Assembly (NCBI RefSeq): GCF_022008365.1
Contig: NZ_JAIRBA010000001.1
Span: 1-64,000, forward strand
Direction: 5' to 3'
DNA from: Aequorivita vitellina
GTDB lineage: Bacteria; Bacteroidota; Bacteroidia; Flavobacteriales; Flavobacteriaceae
DNA: 64,000 nt
The notes beneath the pieces are model-generated. The model ran no database searches. It worked only from the letters and a program-made list of their open reading frames with translations, and had not been told where the DNA came from. Positions 37,154-46,189 of this stretch are shown here, one piece after another. A program made the position numbers and the translations under genes. Position 1 is the stretch's first letter, and the number at the start of each line of letters is the position of its first letter.

Positions 37154-37675
37154 ATGATAAAAACGATGAAAACTTTAGGTATAATTTTTACGCTGCCCTT
37201 GTTCTTGTTTAGCTTGATAAACTGCGGCGGAACACAGAACACAAATATGGAAAAATCCTTGGTTCAAAATCCACCTTTCAAAATTACCGAAGCATATTAC
37301 CAAAACTGGGTTGCTGGAATTAAAGAAGGTGGCTCAGGCACCAATGTACACATTGTTTTAAACGATTTGAAACCTGAGGTTACCATTAAAAATATCTATT
37401 TCAGAGAACAAATTTTAGAAGCAAAAAACACCGCAGCCACCCCCAATGAATTTGTAGGTTATTTAAGAGATGTGCAACGTGATATGGTAATGGATGCCGA
37501 CCCATTAAAGGAAACTCAAAACACACCTCCAAAGCCATTTCCATTTCAGTTGGAGGAAAATCAAGCAGTGGTAGAATATCAGTTTGGCGGTAAAAATAAT
37601 TATTACAAAATCACCAATCTATCACATAAAGATATGATTCCGTATCCGCAGGCCAACCCCAATCAACACGAGTAA
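37154..37675 (+). CDS. Uncharacterised lipoprotein
   Basis: A 173-residue protein with a hydrophobic signal segment ending LINCGG, a likely lipobox (Cys at about 24), so lipid-anchored. The mature part has no recognised domain; PEVTIKNIYFREQILEA and NQAVVEYQFGGKNNYYKI suggest beta-structure. A second ATG at 37166 would give a slightly shorter signal peptide. The cupin gene follows two bases after the stop, so the two are probably in one operon. The function is unknown. Confidence 0.8.
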   Translation: MIKTMKTLGIIFTLPLFLFSLINCGGTQNTNMEKSLVQNPPFKITEAYYQNWVAGIKEGGSGTNVHIVLNDLKPEVTIKNIYFREQILEAKNTAATPNEFVGYLRDVQRDMVMDADPLKETQNTPPKPFPFQLEENQAVVEYQFGGKNNYYKITNLSHKDMIPYPQANPNQHE

Positions 37676-37677
37676 CT

Positions 37678-38043
37678 ATGCAAGTTATTAATTTAAAACA
37701 GAAGTTTTCAACTTTCAAAAAACATTGGCATCCGCATCAAATAGCCGTTGTGGATAATATGCAAGTGCTTTTAGCAAAGTTGAAAGATGAATTTGTTTGG
37801 CACAAACACGAGGACGAAGACGAGTTGTTTTTTGTGCAAAAAGGCACATTGGAAATGCATTTTCGCGATAAAATAGAAATCGTTTCCGAAGGCGAAATAA
37901 TTGTAGTTCCAAAGGGCGTGGAACATTGTCCAAAAACCCGAAATGGTGAAGAAGTACAGGTGCTTCTTTTTGAGAAAATTTCAACAAAACACACGGGTAA
38001 TGTCAAGGTAAAAAAAACAGTTTCAGATTATCCTAAAATCTAA
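37678..38043 (+). CDS. Cupin domain protein
   Basis: A 121-residue single-cupin protein. Cupin motif 1 reads FVWHKHEDEDELFFVQKG, with two His and a Glu as metal ligands, and motif 2 reads GVEHCPKTRNGEE with a third His. It probably binds a divalent metal, but catalysis is not predictable. It lies between a lipoprotein and a D-2-hydroxyacid dehydrogenase with very short gaps, indicating an operon. An isomerase or small dioxygenase is possible. Confidence 0.9.
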   Translation: MQVINLKQKFSTFKKHWHPHQIAVVDNMQVLLAKLKDEFVWHKHEDEDELFFVQKGTLEMHFRDKIEIVSEGEIIVVPKGVEHCPKTRNGEEVQVLLFEKISTKHTGNVKVKKTVSDYPKI

Positions 38044-38046
38044 GTA

Positions 38047-38988
38047 ATGAAAATTCTTCACCTCGATAGCAATCATCAACTTTTGCTGAAAATGCTGCGG
38101 GCGGCAGGATTTTCAAATGATGAAAATTATAAATCGTCAAAGTCTGAAATTGAAGAAATAATTTCAAATTACGACGGAATTGTAATCCGAAGTCGTTTCC
38201 ATATTGACAAACAATTTCTCGATGCAGCCAGAAACTTAAAATTTATAGCTCGCGTTGGTGCTGGCCTGGAAAGTATAGATACAGATTACGCAGCGAAACG
38301 AGGCATTAAACTAATAGCGGCCCCCGAAGGCAATCGAAACGCTGTTGGCGAACATACGCTTGGGATGCTTCTTTCGCTATTCAACAACCTGAATAAAGCC
38401 GATAACGAGGTTAAAAATGGCTTGTGGAATAGAGAGGCGAACCGCGGGGTGGAGTTAGACGGGAAGACCGTGGGTATTATTGGTTATGGCAATATGGGCA
38501 AAGCGTTTGCGAAAAAACTTCGCGGTTTTGATTGCGAAGTTCTTTGTTACGATATAAAAGAAAAAGTGGGCGACGAAATTGCAACACAAGTTTCGTTAAA
38601 AGAATTTCAGCAAAGCGTAGATGTGCTGAGTCTTCATACGCCGTGGACGTCGCTGACTGACAAAATGATTAATTCAGAATTTATCAATTCATTTTCAAAA
38701 TCGTTTTGGTTTATCAATACGGCTCGCGGCAAAAGTGTGGTGACGGCAGATCTTGTTTCAGCTTTAAAATCGAACAAAATATTAGGGGCCGGATTAGATG
38801 TTTTGGAATTTGAAAAGCTTTCTTTTGAAACTCTTTTTGATTCAGATAATTTGCCCAATTCACTGAAAGAATTGTTTGCGATGGACAATGTAATTTTAAG
38901 TCCGCATATTGCAGGTTGGACGGTGGAAAGCAAAGAAAAATTGGCAACGGTTATTGCTGAAAAAATAATTCAAAATTTCAAAAACTAA
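38047..38988 (+). CDS. D-2-hydroxyacid dehydrogenase family protein
   Basis: A 313-residue NAD-dependent dehydrogenase of the phosphoglycerate dehydrogenase/hydroxypyruvate reductase family. The Rossmann motif VGIIGYGNMGKAFAKKL lies near 143; RVGAGLESID near 77, NTARGKSVVTAD near 227 and SPHIAGWT near 293 are substrate and catalytic motifs (Arg, Glu and the final His). There is no ACT domain, so this is the short form and the substrate is open. It begins four bases after the cupin stop and is followed by a VOC gene after four bases. Confidence 0.9.
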   Translation: MKILHLDSNHQLLLKMLRAAGFSNDENYKSSKSEIEEIISNYDGIVIRSRFHIDKQFLDAARNLKFIARVGAGLESIDTDYAAKRGIKLIAAPEGNRNAVGEHTLGMLLSLFNNLNKADNEVKNGLWNREANRGVELDGKTVGIIGYGNMGKAFAKKLRGFDCEVLCYDIKEKVGDEIATQVSLKEFQQSVDVLSLHTPWTSLTDKMINSEFINSFSKSFWFINTARGKSVVTADLVSALKSNKILGAGLDVLEFEKLSFETLFDSDNLPNSLKELFAMDNVILSPHIAGWTVESKEKLATVIAEKIIQNFKN

Positions 38989-38992
38989 TTAT

Positions 38993-39379
38993 ATGAAAAA
39001 TAGAGTTACGGGCATTGGCGGGATTTTCTTCAAAACTAACGATCCCGACAAAACAAAAGAATGGTACAAAAATCATTTGGGATTAAATACTGATAATTAT
39101 GGATGTACCTTTTGGTGGCTGGATGAAAACGGCAATAAATGTTCTACCCAATGGAGTCCTTTTGCAGCTGATACAAAATATTTTTCGCCGAGCAATAAGG
39201 AGTTTATGATAAACTATCGAGTTGAAAATTTGGTGGAGCTTTTAAAGCTTTTAAAAGAGGAAGGCGTTACTATTGTTGGCGAAATGGAAGAATACGATTA
39301 CGGAAAATTTGGATGGATACTTGATCCTGAGGGAAATAAAATTGAACTTTGGGAGCCTGTAGATAGTGCATTCTTATAA
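38993..39379 (+). CDS. VOC family protein (glyoxalase/bleomycin-resistance fold)
   Basis: A 128-residue vicinal-oxygen-chelate protein. The two beta-alpha-beta-beta-beta modules are visible, with GIGGIFFKTNDPDKTKEWYKNHLG at the start and WILDPEGNKIELWEPV at the end, the last containing the metal-binding Glu. It ends a compact operon with the cupin and dehydrogenase genes. Substrate and activity are unknown. Confidence 0.9.
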   Translation: MKNRVTGIGGIFFKTNDPDKTKEWYKNHLGLNTDNYGCTFWWLDENGNKCSTQWSPFAADTKYFSPSNKEFMINYRVENLVELLKLLKEEGVTIVGEMEEYDYGKFGWILDPEGNKIELWEPVDSAFL

Positions 39380-39425
39380 TTTTTTATATATTTAGTTTCA
39401 ATATAAAAACCAACTAATTAAAGCA

Positions 39426-39776
39426 ATGGAAGAACAACAAGACTCAGGCTACGACAGCACAAAAAAACAAACGGATTATTCAGAACAGCAAGCTAGAAAA
39501 AGCGCCGATGATTTTAATGAAAGTTGGAATGAAGCAACCCACGGCGAAGAAAACAAAAAGATGCTTGCAGGAATTTTGGCAATTGTAATTGGATCGCTGG
39601 GAGTACATAAATTTATACTCGGTTATACACAGGAAGGGATAATTCAAATTGTAATAACAATTGTAACTTGTGGTATTGGTGGTATTATTCCCTTAATTGA
39701 AGGTATTATTTACCTAACCAAAAGCGACGAAGAATTTTACCAAACCTATCAAGTGGGGAAAAAAGGATGGTTCTAA
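39426..39776 (+). CDS. TM2 domain protein
   Basis: A 116-residue membrane protein with a hydrophilic Gln- and Asp-rich N-terminus (about 1-50) and a TM2 domain of two helices: AGILAIVIGSLGVHKFILGYT, then GIIQIVITIVTCGIGGIIPL leading to EGIIYLTKSDEEF. The HKFILGYTxxG turn is the family motif. The function of TM2 proteins is poorly defined. A strong terminator follows. Confidence 0.9.
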   Translation: MEEQQDSGYDSTKKQTDYSEQQARKSADDFNESWNEATHGEENKKMLAGILAIVIGSLGVHKFILGYTQEGIIQIVITIVTCGIGGIIPLIEGIIYLTKSDEEFYQTYQVGKKGWF

Positions 39777-39783
39777 ATATTTT

Positions 39784-39817
39784 AAAAAGCCTTTGAAAAA
39801 TTTCAAAGGCTTTTTTA
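39784..39817 (+). terminator. Terminator after the TM2 gene
   Basis: A 15-bp complementary stem (AAAAAGCCTTTGAAA at 39784-39798, TTTCAAAGGCTTTTT at 39801-39815) with a tight loop and trailing T run. It could act in both directions. Confidence 0.9.
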
Positions 39818-39937
39818 TTGATTTACTCCTCAAAGCTATAATTAAACTTATGTTGTTAGAATCTAAATTATTTGGACAATGTAGATTTAATTAAAGTTTT
39901 AAGAATTATAGTAGCCACTCGGTACTGAGTAAAAAAA

Positions 39938-40690
39938 TTATTCTTTTTTAAGCACAGCCACAATCTGCGCCACATCTTTCTTTTCAAAAAAATAGATGAT
40001 TTTTACTAAGCTTTTTAAAACCCAGCTCTTTTGTCGTATCAATTTTTCGGCCAGCGTTGCTATAATTACATCGCGATTGTTTAATTGTTCTGCTTTATTA
40101 GGAGAAATGTGATATTGATTCGCAAAAAGCCAAGCCCCATCGCGCGCAATATTGATACTAAAACTTACCAATTTATCTTCGCGACCTTTTCCAAATTTAT
40201 CGAGTAACCCAAACAATGGTGACACTGAAATTATTTTAGACTCAACAGAAGCAATCATTGAGGCGAGTATTTCATTAATTTTATTGAAATCATTTTCAAA
40301 ACTCATTAACTCGCCCTCGTCGCCAACAGTTTCGGCAACCGCAATGCCCAAATCTAAGTTTATATGGGCATTAATTCCTAAAAGTAAATGTTGCATAATT
40401 AACAAGTTGCCACTTTTTGCCGCTTCAAAAGCTTTTCTCCAACTCTGGGTGAAGGGTTTGTTATTTCCGGAGCAATCATAAGCGTCAATATACCTATTTG
40501 CAAATAGAACATCTAATTTTTCCATTCGTTGGTTGTTTTCAAACTCATGGTTTAAAATACCTTCTTTTATACGAACGGTCACTTTTTGATAAAGTATGGG
40601 AAAATACGCCATACACGAATTCTGGCTGCATTCAATTTCAATAATACTATCCAATCGTGCTATAACTTCATCTATATTTGTTGTGGCCAT
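39938..40690 (-). CDS. DUF5995 family protein
   Basis: A 250-residue mostly helical cytoplasmic protein of unknown function. Segments such as RMEKLDVLFANRYIDAYD and MQHLLLGINAHINLDLGIAVAE, with conserved His, Asn and Asp, match what I know as DUF5995. The ATG at 40690 is chosen; a longer reading would extend into the upstream olsF gene. It starts 23 bp after olsF on the same strand, suggesting cotranscription and perhaps a link to lipid metabolism. Confidence 0.85.
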   Translation of the reverse strand: MATTNIDEVIARLDSIIEIECSQNSCMAYFPILYQKVTVRIKEGILNHEFENNQRMEKLDVLFANRYIDAYDCSGNNKPFTQSWRKAFEAAKSGNLLIMQHLLLGINAHINLDLGIAVAETVGDEGELMSFENDFNKINEILASMIASVESKIISVSPLFGLLDKFGKGREDKLVSFSINIARDGAWLFANQYHISPNKAEQLNNRDVIIATLAEKLIRQKSWVLKSLVKIIYFFEKKDVAQIVAVLKKE

Positions 40691-40713
40691 AATTGATTGG
40701 TTTTTAAACAGTA

Positions 40714-42564
40714 CTAATCGGGATTTATTTCCTCTTTGGCATTTTCGGGGTCGCAAGTTTCGTTGCTTTTATCAGAATATTTTTTTTCAAGTTCAGCTTG
40801 AAATTCCTCCATAACAGGTTTCACGGTCGTTTCTGGCAAATCGGCAATTCGAATGTACATTAAACCATCTACGGCGTTATTAAAAAGTGGATCAACATTA
40901 AATGCCACAACTTTAGCGTTTTGTTTGATATATTTTTTAATAAGCACAGGCAAACGAAGACTTCCCGGTTCCACTTCGTCTATTATTTTATCGAATTTAT
41001 TGAGGTCGGCTTCACTTTCGTCGAAAATAAAATCCTTATCGGCGTCTTTTAGTTTTACTTTATATTCTTTTTTAGGTTTAATGTATTGCGCCACATACGG
41101 GTCGTAATAGTTCGATTTCATAAACTCAATCATCAAACTTTTTGAAAATTCTGAAAATTTGTTGCTAATACTAACCCCGCCAATTAAATATCGATGCTCG
41201 GGGTAGCGCAGCGTGGTATGCACAATTCCTTTCCACAGTAAAAAAAGTGGCATGGGGCGCAGTTGGTATTCCTTAATGATAAAAGCGCGCCCCATTTCAA
41301 TAGATTTGCTCATCATATCGTACAATTCTGGTTCAAACCGAAATAAATCTTGCAGGTAAAATCCATCGATTCCAAAGCGGGTAAATATCTCTGAGCCCAG
41401 ACCCATACGGTATGCCCCTGCCATTTTACGGGCTTCATTGTCCCAAAGAAACATGTGGTGATAGTAGCTGTCAAACTTATCGAGGTCGGTACTGTTGTTG
41501 GTACCTTCACCAACTTCGCGAAACGTAATTTCGCGGAGTCTTCCTATTTCCTGTAAAATGTAAGGAACTGAATTTGCCTCGGCTAAAAAAACTTCATAGT
41601 TTTTACTAATTAACAGTCTTTTGTCGTTTTCACGAAGTTTTTCAATTTCAGACTCCATGGCTTCCAGGGGTATTGGTCCTGCAATTTTTTTGGGAGGCTT
41701 TGGAAATTTTAGCGTTTTTGGAATGCTGTCTAACAGTTTTTTCTTCTGAAAAGCATTGGAAAGCATGTATGTTTTTTTTCTTAAAAATGCTGTAAATGCA
41801 GTTAACGATTGATGCTCTTTTTGGTCTTCAACTGAAATGGGGTTGCCAATTCGCACCTTAATTAAGCGTTCCTTTTGTGTTAACAATTCTGAAGGTAATT
41901 TGGCGGTGCGCAGGGTGTCGCTTAACTTTGCCAAACGGTAAAACGATTTGCTGTTTTTTGCGTGAAAATAGATGGGTACTACTGGCACGGCCGCTTTTTG
42001 TACTAGTTTCATCGCCGCTTCTTCCCACGGTTTGTCTACGAGTAATTTTCCATCTCTGTAAGTTGAAACTTCACCGGCCGGAAAAATACCCAACGGATGT
42101 CCTTCGCGCAAATGTAAAATAGCGGTTTTAAAACCAGAAACACTCGATTGCGCATCCTTTCTGCTTTCAAAAGGATTAACAGGCATAACGTAGGGCTTTA
42201 ATGGCTCAATGCGGTGTAACAAAAAATTTGCAACAATTTTAAAATCGGGACGGTGTTCTAACAACAATTTTAGTAGAAGAATACCATCAACACCTCCCAA
42301 CGGATGGTTTGAAATGGTTATAAAAGCACCTGTTTTTGGGATTCTTCGCAGATCTTCTTCGGGGATTTCAAATTTTATTTCAAATTCTGAAATCAAACCA
42401 TTTATAAACTCAAGATCGTTTAAATGTTTGTTTCTATCGTAAATTTTGTTGAGTGTAGAAATATTTAAAACCTTCATTAAGGACCAACCCATAAATGTGC
42501 CCAGAAAGCCGAATTTATCGAGGTTTATTGCTTTTGCAACTTCCTTTGCATTGACTAATCCCAT
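40714..42564 (-). CDS. olsF: OlsF-like bifunctional acyltransferase (ornithine lipid synthesis)
   Basis: A 616-residue fusion. The N-terminal PlsC-like acyltransferase (about 70-270) has TISNHPLGGVDG, a variant with five residues between His and Asp where PlsC proteins usually have four, and GIFPAGEVSTYR. The C-terminal part (about 320-560) is a GNAT-like N-acyltransferase related to OlsB (YYHHMFLWDNEARKMAGAYRMG). OlsF proteins acylate ornithine to lyso-ornithine lipid and then to ornithine lipid, a phosphorus-free membrane lipid. The ATG at 42564 gives MGLVNAKEVAKAINL; a GTG at 42591 is the alternative. It acts at the inner face of the cytoplasmic membrane. Confidence 0.85.
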   Translation of the reverse strand: MGLVNAKEVAKAINLDKFGFLGTFMGWSLMKVLNISTLNKIYDRNKHLNDLEFINGLISEFEIKFEIPEEDLRRIPKTGAFITISNHPLGGVDGILLLKLLLEHRPDFKIVANFLLHRIEPLKPYVMPVNPFESRKDAQSSVSGFKTAILHLREGHPLGIFPAGEVSTYRDGKLLVDKPWEEAAMKLVQKAAVPVVPIYFHAKNSKSFYRLAKLSDTLRTAKLPSELLTQKERLIKVRIGNPISVEDQKEHQSLTAFTAFLRKKTYMLSNAFQKKKLLDSIPKTLKFPKPPKKIAGPIPLEAMESEIEKLRENDKRLLISKNYEVFLAEANSVPYILQEIGRLREITFREVGEGTNNSTDLDKFDSYYHHMFLWDNEARKMAGAYRMGLGSEIFTRFGIDGFYLQDLFRFEPELYDMMSKSIEMGRAFIIKEYQLRPMPLFLLWKGIVHTTLRYPEHRYLIGGVSISNKFSEFSKSLMIEFMKSNYYDPYVAQYIKPKKEYKVKLKDADKDFIFDESEADLNKFDKIIDEVEPGSLRLPVLIKKYIKQNAKVVAFNVDPLFNNAVDGLMYIRIADLPETTVKPVMEEFQAELEKKYSDKSNETCDPENAKEEINPD

Positions 42565-42614
42565 GAAATTTTTTGGTTGTTTGTATCTCACAAAGATAAC
42601 GAAACCTATTGATA

Positions 42615-43871
42615 CTATTCTTTAATTACCAATTGTACTGTTTCTTTACTTTCCTGCTTTAAAAGCACGTTTTTGTTATGGGCAAGTGCCTTTACTTCAG
42701 TGGGGTTAAAATGGCGAATGGTATACAAGGTCACATTTTCATTCCATTTTACACTAAATGTTTCTCGAAGTTTTGTTAACAATCTCTCCAAATTATTGAA
42801 TTTGTCATTCACACATACCGAAAAACTAATTGCAGAATTTTGAATAAGATTCACCTTCATTTTACATTCGTGAAGTAGTTTAAATACATCGCCAATGTTA
42901 TCTTCCATCATAAACGAAAAATCTAAAGAAGAAAGCGAAATTAAAACCTGATCTCTTTTCAAAATAAAAGAAGAGGTAAACGGATCGAGTACAACTCCTT
43001 TTCCAACACAGGTTCCGGGCGCTGTAGGATCATAAAACGATTTTACATACAAGGGAATTTCCTTGCGTTGCAATGGCTGCAATGTTTTTGGGTGAATAAC
43101 CGAAGCACCGTAAAATGCCAGTTCAATTGCTTCTCTGTACGAAATATGATTGTAAAGTTGCGTTTTCGTAAAATAACGCGGATCGGCATTTAACACGCCG
43201 GGAACATCTTTCCAAATAGTAACGCTTTCGGCATTTAAGCAATAAGCAAAAATTGCAGCTGTATAATCACTACCCTCCCGTCCCAACGTAGTGGTAAAAT
43301 TATTGGTGTTCTCGGCTCCTAAAAACCCTTGAGTAACCGTAATTCCTTGAGGGTTTACATTTTTTAAAATTTTTTGCTGTGTTCTATCCCAATCTACTTT
43401 TGCATCACGGTAATTGGCATCGGTTATTATGCATTTGCGCACGTCTAACCAGTTGTTTTTTATACCATTTTCAGAAAAATATTCTGAAAGTATTGTTGAA
43501 GAAATAACTTCGCCATACGACACAACTTGGTCATATACAAAGGCATGATTCTTAGATTTATTGGTTTCTAAAAAATGTTTCAATTCTTTGAAAATTGTGT
43601 CTAATTGAATAAAAGCCGAATGCGAAGTGGTGGGAAACAGCTCCGTAAGAATTTCATAATGAAAATTATAGACCGTGTTTAAAGAATTTTTTATAGCAGT
43701 TGTTTCAGAAAAATAATTATTCACAACTTCTTCTAAAGCATTTGTAATTTTTGCCATTGCGGAAATAACAATTACCAAATTTTTTTCGCCTGTTTGATTA
43801 ATTACCGAAACTACATTTTTTACATTTTCGGCATCTTTAGTAGATGCCCCACCAAATTTGAAAATTTTCAT
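42615..43871 (-). CDS. lysC: Aspartate kinase
   Basis: A 418-residue monofunctional kinase that phosphorylates aspartate to open lysine, threonine and methionine synthesis. The N-terminal KFGGAS motif (3-8) binds ATP; TQGFLGA, TTLGREGSDYTAAI and SVTIWKDVPGVLNADPR are catalytic-core motifs. The C-terminal third shows two ACT-like regulatory regions (about 305-400). It lacks the fused homoserine dehydrogenase found in ThrA-type enzymes. The gene sits 8 bp after a GNAT gene and 50 bp before olsF on the same strand. Confidence 0.93.
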   Translation of the reverse strand: MKIFKFGGASTKDAENVKNVVSVINQTGEKNLVIVISAMAKITNALEEVVNNYFSETTAIKNSLNTVYNFHYEILTELFPTTSHSAFIQLDTIFKELKHFLETNKSKNHAFVYDQVVSYGEVISSTILSEYFSENGIKNNWLDVRKCIITDANYRDAKVDWDRTQQKILKNVNPQGITVTQGFLGAENTNNFTTTLGREGSDYTAAIFAYCLNAESVTIWKDVPGVLNADPRYFTKTQLYNHISYREAIELAFYGASVIHPKTLQPLQRKEIPLYVKSFYDPTAPGTCVGKGVVLDPFTSSFILKRDQVLISLSSLDFSFMMEDNIGDVFKLLHECKMKVNLIQNSAISFSVCVNDKFNNLERLLTKLRETFSVKWNENVTLYTIRHFNPTEVKALAHNKNVLLKQESKETVQLVIKE

Positions 43872-43878
43872 ATTCTTT

Positions 43879-44367
43879 TTAAAAGTTTAAGTAATTCTGC
43901 AGGCTTTGTTCGTCCATATGTACTACACGCCACTCTTTCATGATTGTTGCACCGCTGCGTTCATAAAACCGAATTGCGCCCGTATTCCAGTTTAACACAT
44001 CCCAAGCAACACGTTTTAAATTGTGTTCTTGAGCAAATTGCATTACCTGTTTGTAGAGGGCTTCGCCAATGCCTTTTCCTCTTTCAGATTCTTTCACAAT
44101 TAAATCTTCCAAATGCAGTGTTCTGCCTTTCCAAGTAGAAAAACGATAATAAACTAATGCGGCGCCCACAATTTCATCTTTGGCATTAGGTGCGCTTGCT
44201 GTATCTGCAACAAAGCACGTAAATAGTGGGTTTTCGCCAAAACCTTCGCGTTCTAAATGTGCCACATTAATTTCAACTGCATCGGGTTCATTTTCAAAAA
44301 TAGCAAGCTCTTTTATAAGTTCTAAAACTTGAGGCATATCTTGTTTTGTAGCTTTCCTAATTTTCAT
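43879..44367 (-). CDS. GNAT family N-acetyltransferase (diamine-acetyltransferase-like)
   Basis: A 162-residue acetyltransferase resembling spermidine/spermine acetyltransferase: LELIKELAIFENEPDAVE near the N-terminus, TWKGRTLHLEDLIVKESERGKGIGEALY as acetyl-CoA motif A, and VLNWNTGAIRFYERSGA as the C-terminal motif. Amine substrates are likely but not proven. It begins 124 bp from the divergent fbp gene and leads the lysC-olsF strand. Confidence 0.9.
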   Translation of the reverse strand: MKIRKATKQDMPQVLELIKELAIFENEPDAVEINVAHLEREGFGENPLFTCFVADTASAPNAKDEIVGAALVYYRFSTWKGRTLHLEDLIVKESERGKGIGEALYKQVMQFAQEHNLKRVAWDVLNWNTGAIRFYERSGATIMKEWRVVHMDEQSLQNYLNF

Positions 44368-44426
44368 TTACTAATATATTTAGACGATTTCTTCGGGTTA
44401 AAAAATTGAATTTCTATTTCCCTCAA

Positions 44427-44464
44427 CAAATATCGGTTCAATTTCTTAAAAATCCCGATATTTG
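44427..44464. promoter_or_regulatory. Inverted repeat upstream of fbp (candidate operator)
   Basis: CAAATATCGG (44427-44436) and CCGATATTTG (44455-44464) form a perfect 10-bp inverted repeat with an 18-bp spacer, ending 27 bases before the fbp ATG in the divergent intergenic region. The arm-to-arm distance of 28 bp is near three helical turns. Confidence 0.5.
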
Positions 44465-44491
44465 CGGGAAATTCAGGACATCTTCAACCTT

Positions 44492-45511
44492 ATGGCAAAA
44501 ATTAATCAATCTCTCGGCGAATTTATTATTGAAAATCAAAGTGAGTTTAAATATTCTTCAGGCGAGCTTTCGCGGCTTATTAATTCCATCAGATTGGCTG
44601 CAAAAGTGGTTAACCACAAAGTAAATAAAGCGGGATTGGTTGATATTTTAGGAACTGCTGGCAATAATAACATTCAAGGTGAAGACCAACAAAAACTAGA
44701 TGTTTTTGCAAACGAAGTCTTTATAAATACCCTTACAAATCGTGAGATTGTTTGCGGAATTGCAAGTGAGGAAGAAGACGATTTTATTACAATTAAAGGG
44801 CGAAACCAAAAAAACGACAATAAATATGTTGTGTTGATGGATCCGCTTGACGGGTCTTCAAATATAGATGTAAATGTTTCGGTGGGAACAATTTTTTCAA
44901 TTTTCAGAAGAATTACGCCTTCGGGAACGCCTGTTACTATTGACGATTTTCTACAACCGGGCATTAATCAAGTAGCGGCGGGCTATATTGTTTACGGCAC
45001 TTCAACAATGATTGTTTATACAACGGGTCACGGTGTTAATGGTTTTACATTAAATCCCGCAATTGGCACTTATTATCTATCGCACCCAAATATGAAAATC
45101 CCACAAGATGGCCACATATATTCTGTAAACGAAGGAAATTACGTGCATTTTCCACAAGGCGTAAAAGACTATATAAAATACTGCCAAAAAGAAGAAGAAG
45201 ACCGACCGTACACATCGCGTTATATAGGATCACTCGTTTCAGATTTTCACAGAAATATGATTAAAGGAGGTATTTATATCTACCCAAATACATCTAAAGA
45301 TCCCAACGGCAAACTACGTCTTTTATACGAATGTAACCCGATGGCAATGTTAGCCGAACAAGCAGGAGGAAAGGCCAGTAATGGTTTTGAAAGTATTTTA
45401 AAAATCCAACCTACAAGTTTGCACCAACGTGTGCCATTTTTCTGCGGAAGTACAAAAATGGTAGAAAAAGCTGAAGAGTTTATGCAAAAGCACAATAACA
45501 CTCGAGAATAA
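44492..45511 (+). CDS. fbp: Fructose-1,6-bisphosphatase, class I
   Basis: A 339-residue metal-dependent phosphatase that removes the 1-phosphate of fructose 1,6-bisphosphate, the committed step of gluconeogenesis. Motifs are [18 protein letters not shown], the metal site [22 protein letters not shown] (DPLDGSS), and [26 protein letters not shown] around the sugar phosphate. The ATG at 44492 gives [16 protein letters not shown]; an in-frame TTG at 44462 lies in the inverted repeat. A terminator follows, so it is transcribed alone. Confidence 0.97.
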   Translation: MAKINQSLGEFIIENQSEFKYSSGELSRLINSIRLAAKVVNHKVNKAGLVDILGTAGNNNIQGEDQQKLDVFANEVFINTLTNREIVCGIASEEEDDFITIKGRNQKNDNKYVVLMDPLDGSSNIDVNVSVGTIFSIFRRITPSGTPVTIDDFLQPGINQVAAGYIVYGTSTMIVYTTGHGVNGFTLNPAIGTYYLSHPNMKIPQDGHIYSVNEGNYVHFPQGVKDYIKYCQKEEEDRPYTSRYIGSLVSDFHRNMIKGGIYIYPNTSKDPNGKLRLLYECNPMAMLAEQAGGKASNGFESILKIQPTSLHQRVPFFCGSTKMVEKAEEFMQKHNNTRE

Positions 45512-45532
45512 AAATGCTTACAACGGTTAAAA

Positions 45533-45565
45533 ACAAAAGCTCCAAATGGAGCTTTTGTTTTTTTT
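45533..45565 (+). terminator. Terminator after fbp
   Basis: ACAAAAGCTCCA (45533-45544) and TGGAGCTTTTGT (45547-45558) form a perfect 12-bp stem with an AA loop, followed by a T run. Confidence 0.92.
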
Positions 45566-45594
45566 ATACCGAAAATCTACTGAAACTTAATTTT

Positions 45595-46020
45595 CTACTT
45601 TTTATTAAGTAAATATCTGTAATCTTCAAAATCGAGTCCGCCACTGTAAATTTCAATAGATCGATTGATTAAATGTTGGGCGGTTTCGGCGCTATAGCCT
45701 AAGCCAATAGCATATCTCTCAATAAGAAAACGTTCATGGTCATCAATTTCATTGTCTGCAAAAACCATTTCAAAAAGATCGTGAATTCGCTCTAAACGAC
45801 GCTCTGCATCATTTGGAGGATTTATGGGGTATTTCCCTGGATTTTTTAAAACCTCTGCGTACTCAGACTCTTCAATATCAAGTTTACGAGCAAAGCGTTT
45901 CAATAATTTTTCTTCTTCCGAATTAATTTCACCATTAATTGAAGCAATATTTGCAATTGATGCAAAGTGCCCTAAATTTCGGGAATGTTCCCCACTTTCA
46001 AATAAATCTGTAAATGACAT
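45595..46020 (-). CDS. TerB-like protein
   Basis: A 141-residue helical protein of the TerB/tellurite-resistance fold. Acidic motifs typical of the family are INGEINSEEEKLLKRFARKL and VFADNEIDDHERFLIERYAIGLG, each resembling a metal-binding helix turn. No other ter genes are nearby, so a stand-alone stress or metal-binding role is more likely than tellurite resistance itself. The ATG at 46020 lies 19 bp downstream of a promoter match. Confidence 0.82.
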   Translation of the reverse strand: MSFTDLFESGEHSRNLGHFASIANIASINGEINSEEEKLLKRFARKLDIEESEYAEVLKNPGKYPINPPNDAERRLERIHDLFEMVFADNEIDDHERFLIERYAIGLGYSAETAQHLINRSIEIYSGGLDFEDYRYLLNKK

Positions 46021-46038
46021 AATCTGGCTTTTATGCTG

Positions 46039-46046
46039 CAAATATA
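46039..46046 (-). promoter_or_regulatory. Candidate -7 element of the TerB-like gene
   Basis: On the minus strand this is TATATTTG, an exact TAnnTTTG match 19 bp before the ATG. The rest of the divergent gap to 46190 has no clear promoter match for the ligase cluster. Confidence 0.5.
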
Positions 46047-46189
46047 ATACGATTTGCCAGCAATGCGAAGTATTATGTTTAAGTTTTTGCAGGAATGTTT
46101 TTTTAAACCAATCTCCCCTAAACTTTTCTTAATTACAAACGCTTTTCAATGCAAAATATTAAATTTAAACTGCTATTGAAAAGATTTAA

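Noticed and set aside
37030-37212. 60-codon ORF between the barrel-like protein and the lipoprotein
   Set aside because: It overlaps both real genes out of frame and has no start context or similarity.
45595-46020. TerB-like gene considered as part of a tellurite-resistance or Ter defence island
   Set aside because: No terA, terC, terD, terE or terZ genes are present in the window; it is a lone TerB-fold protein.
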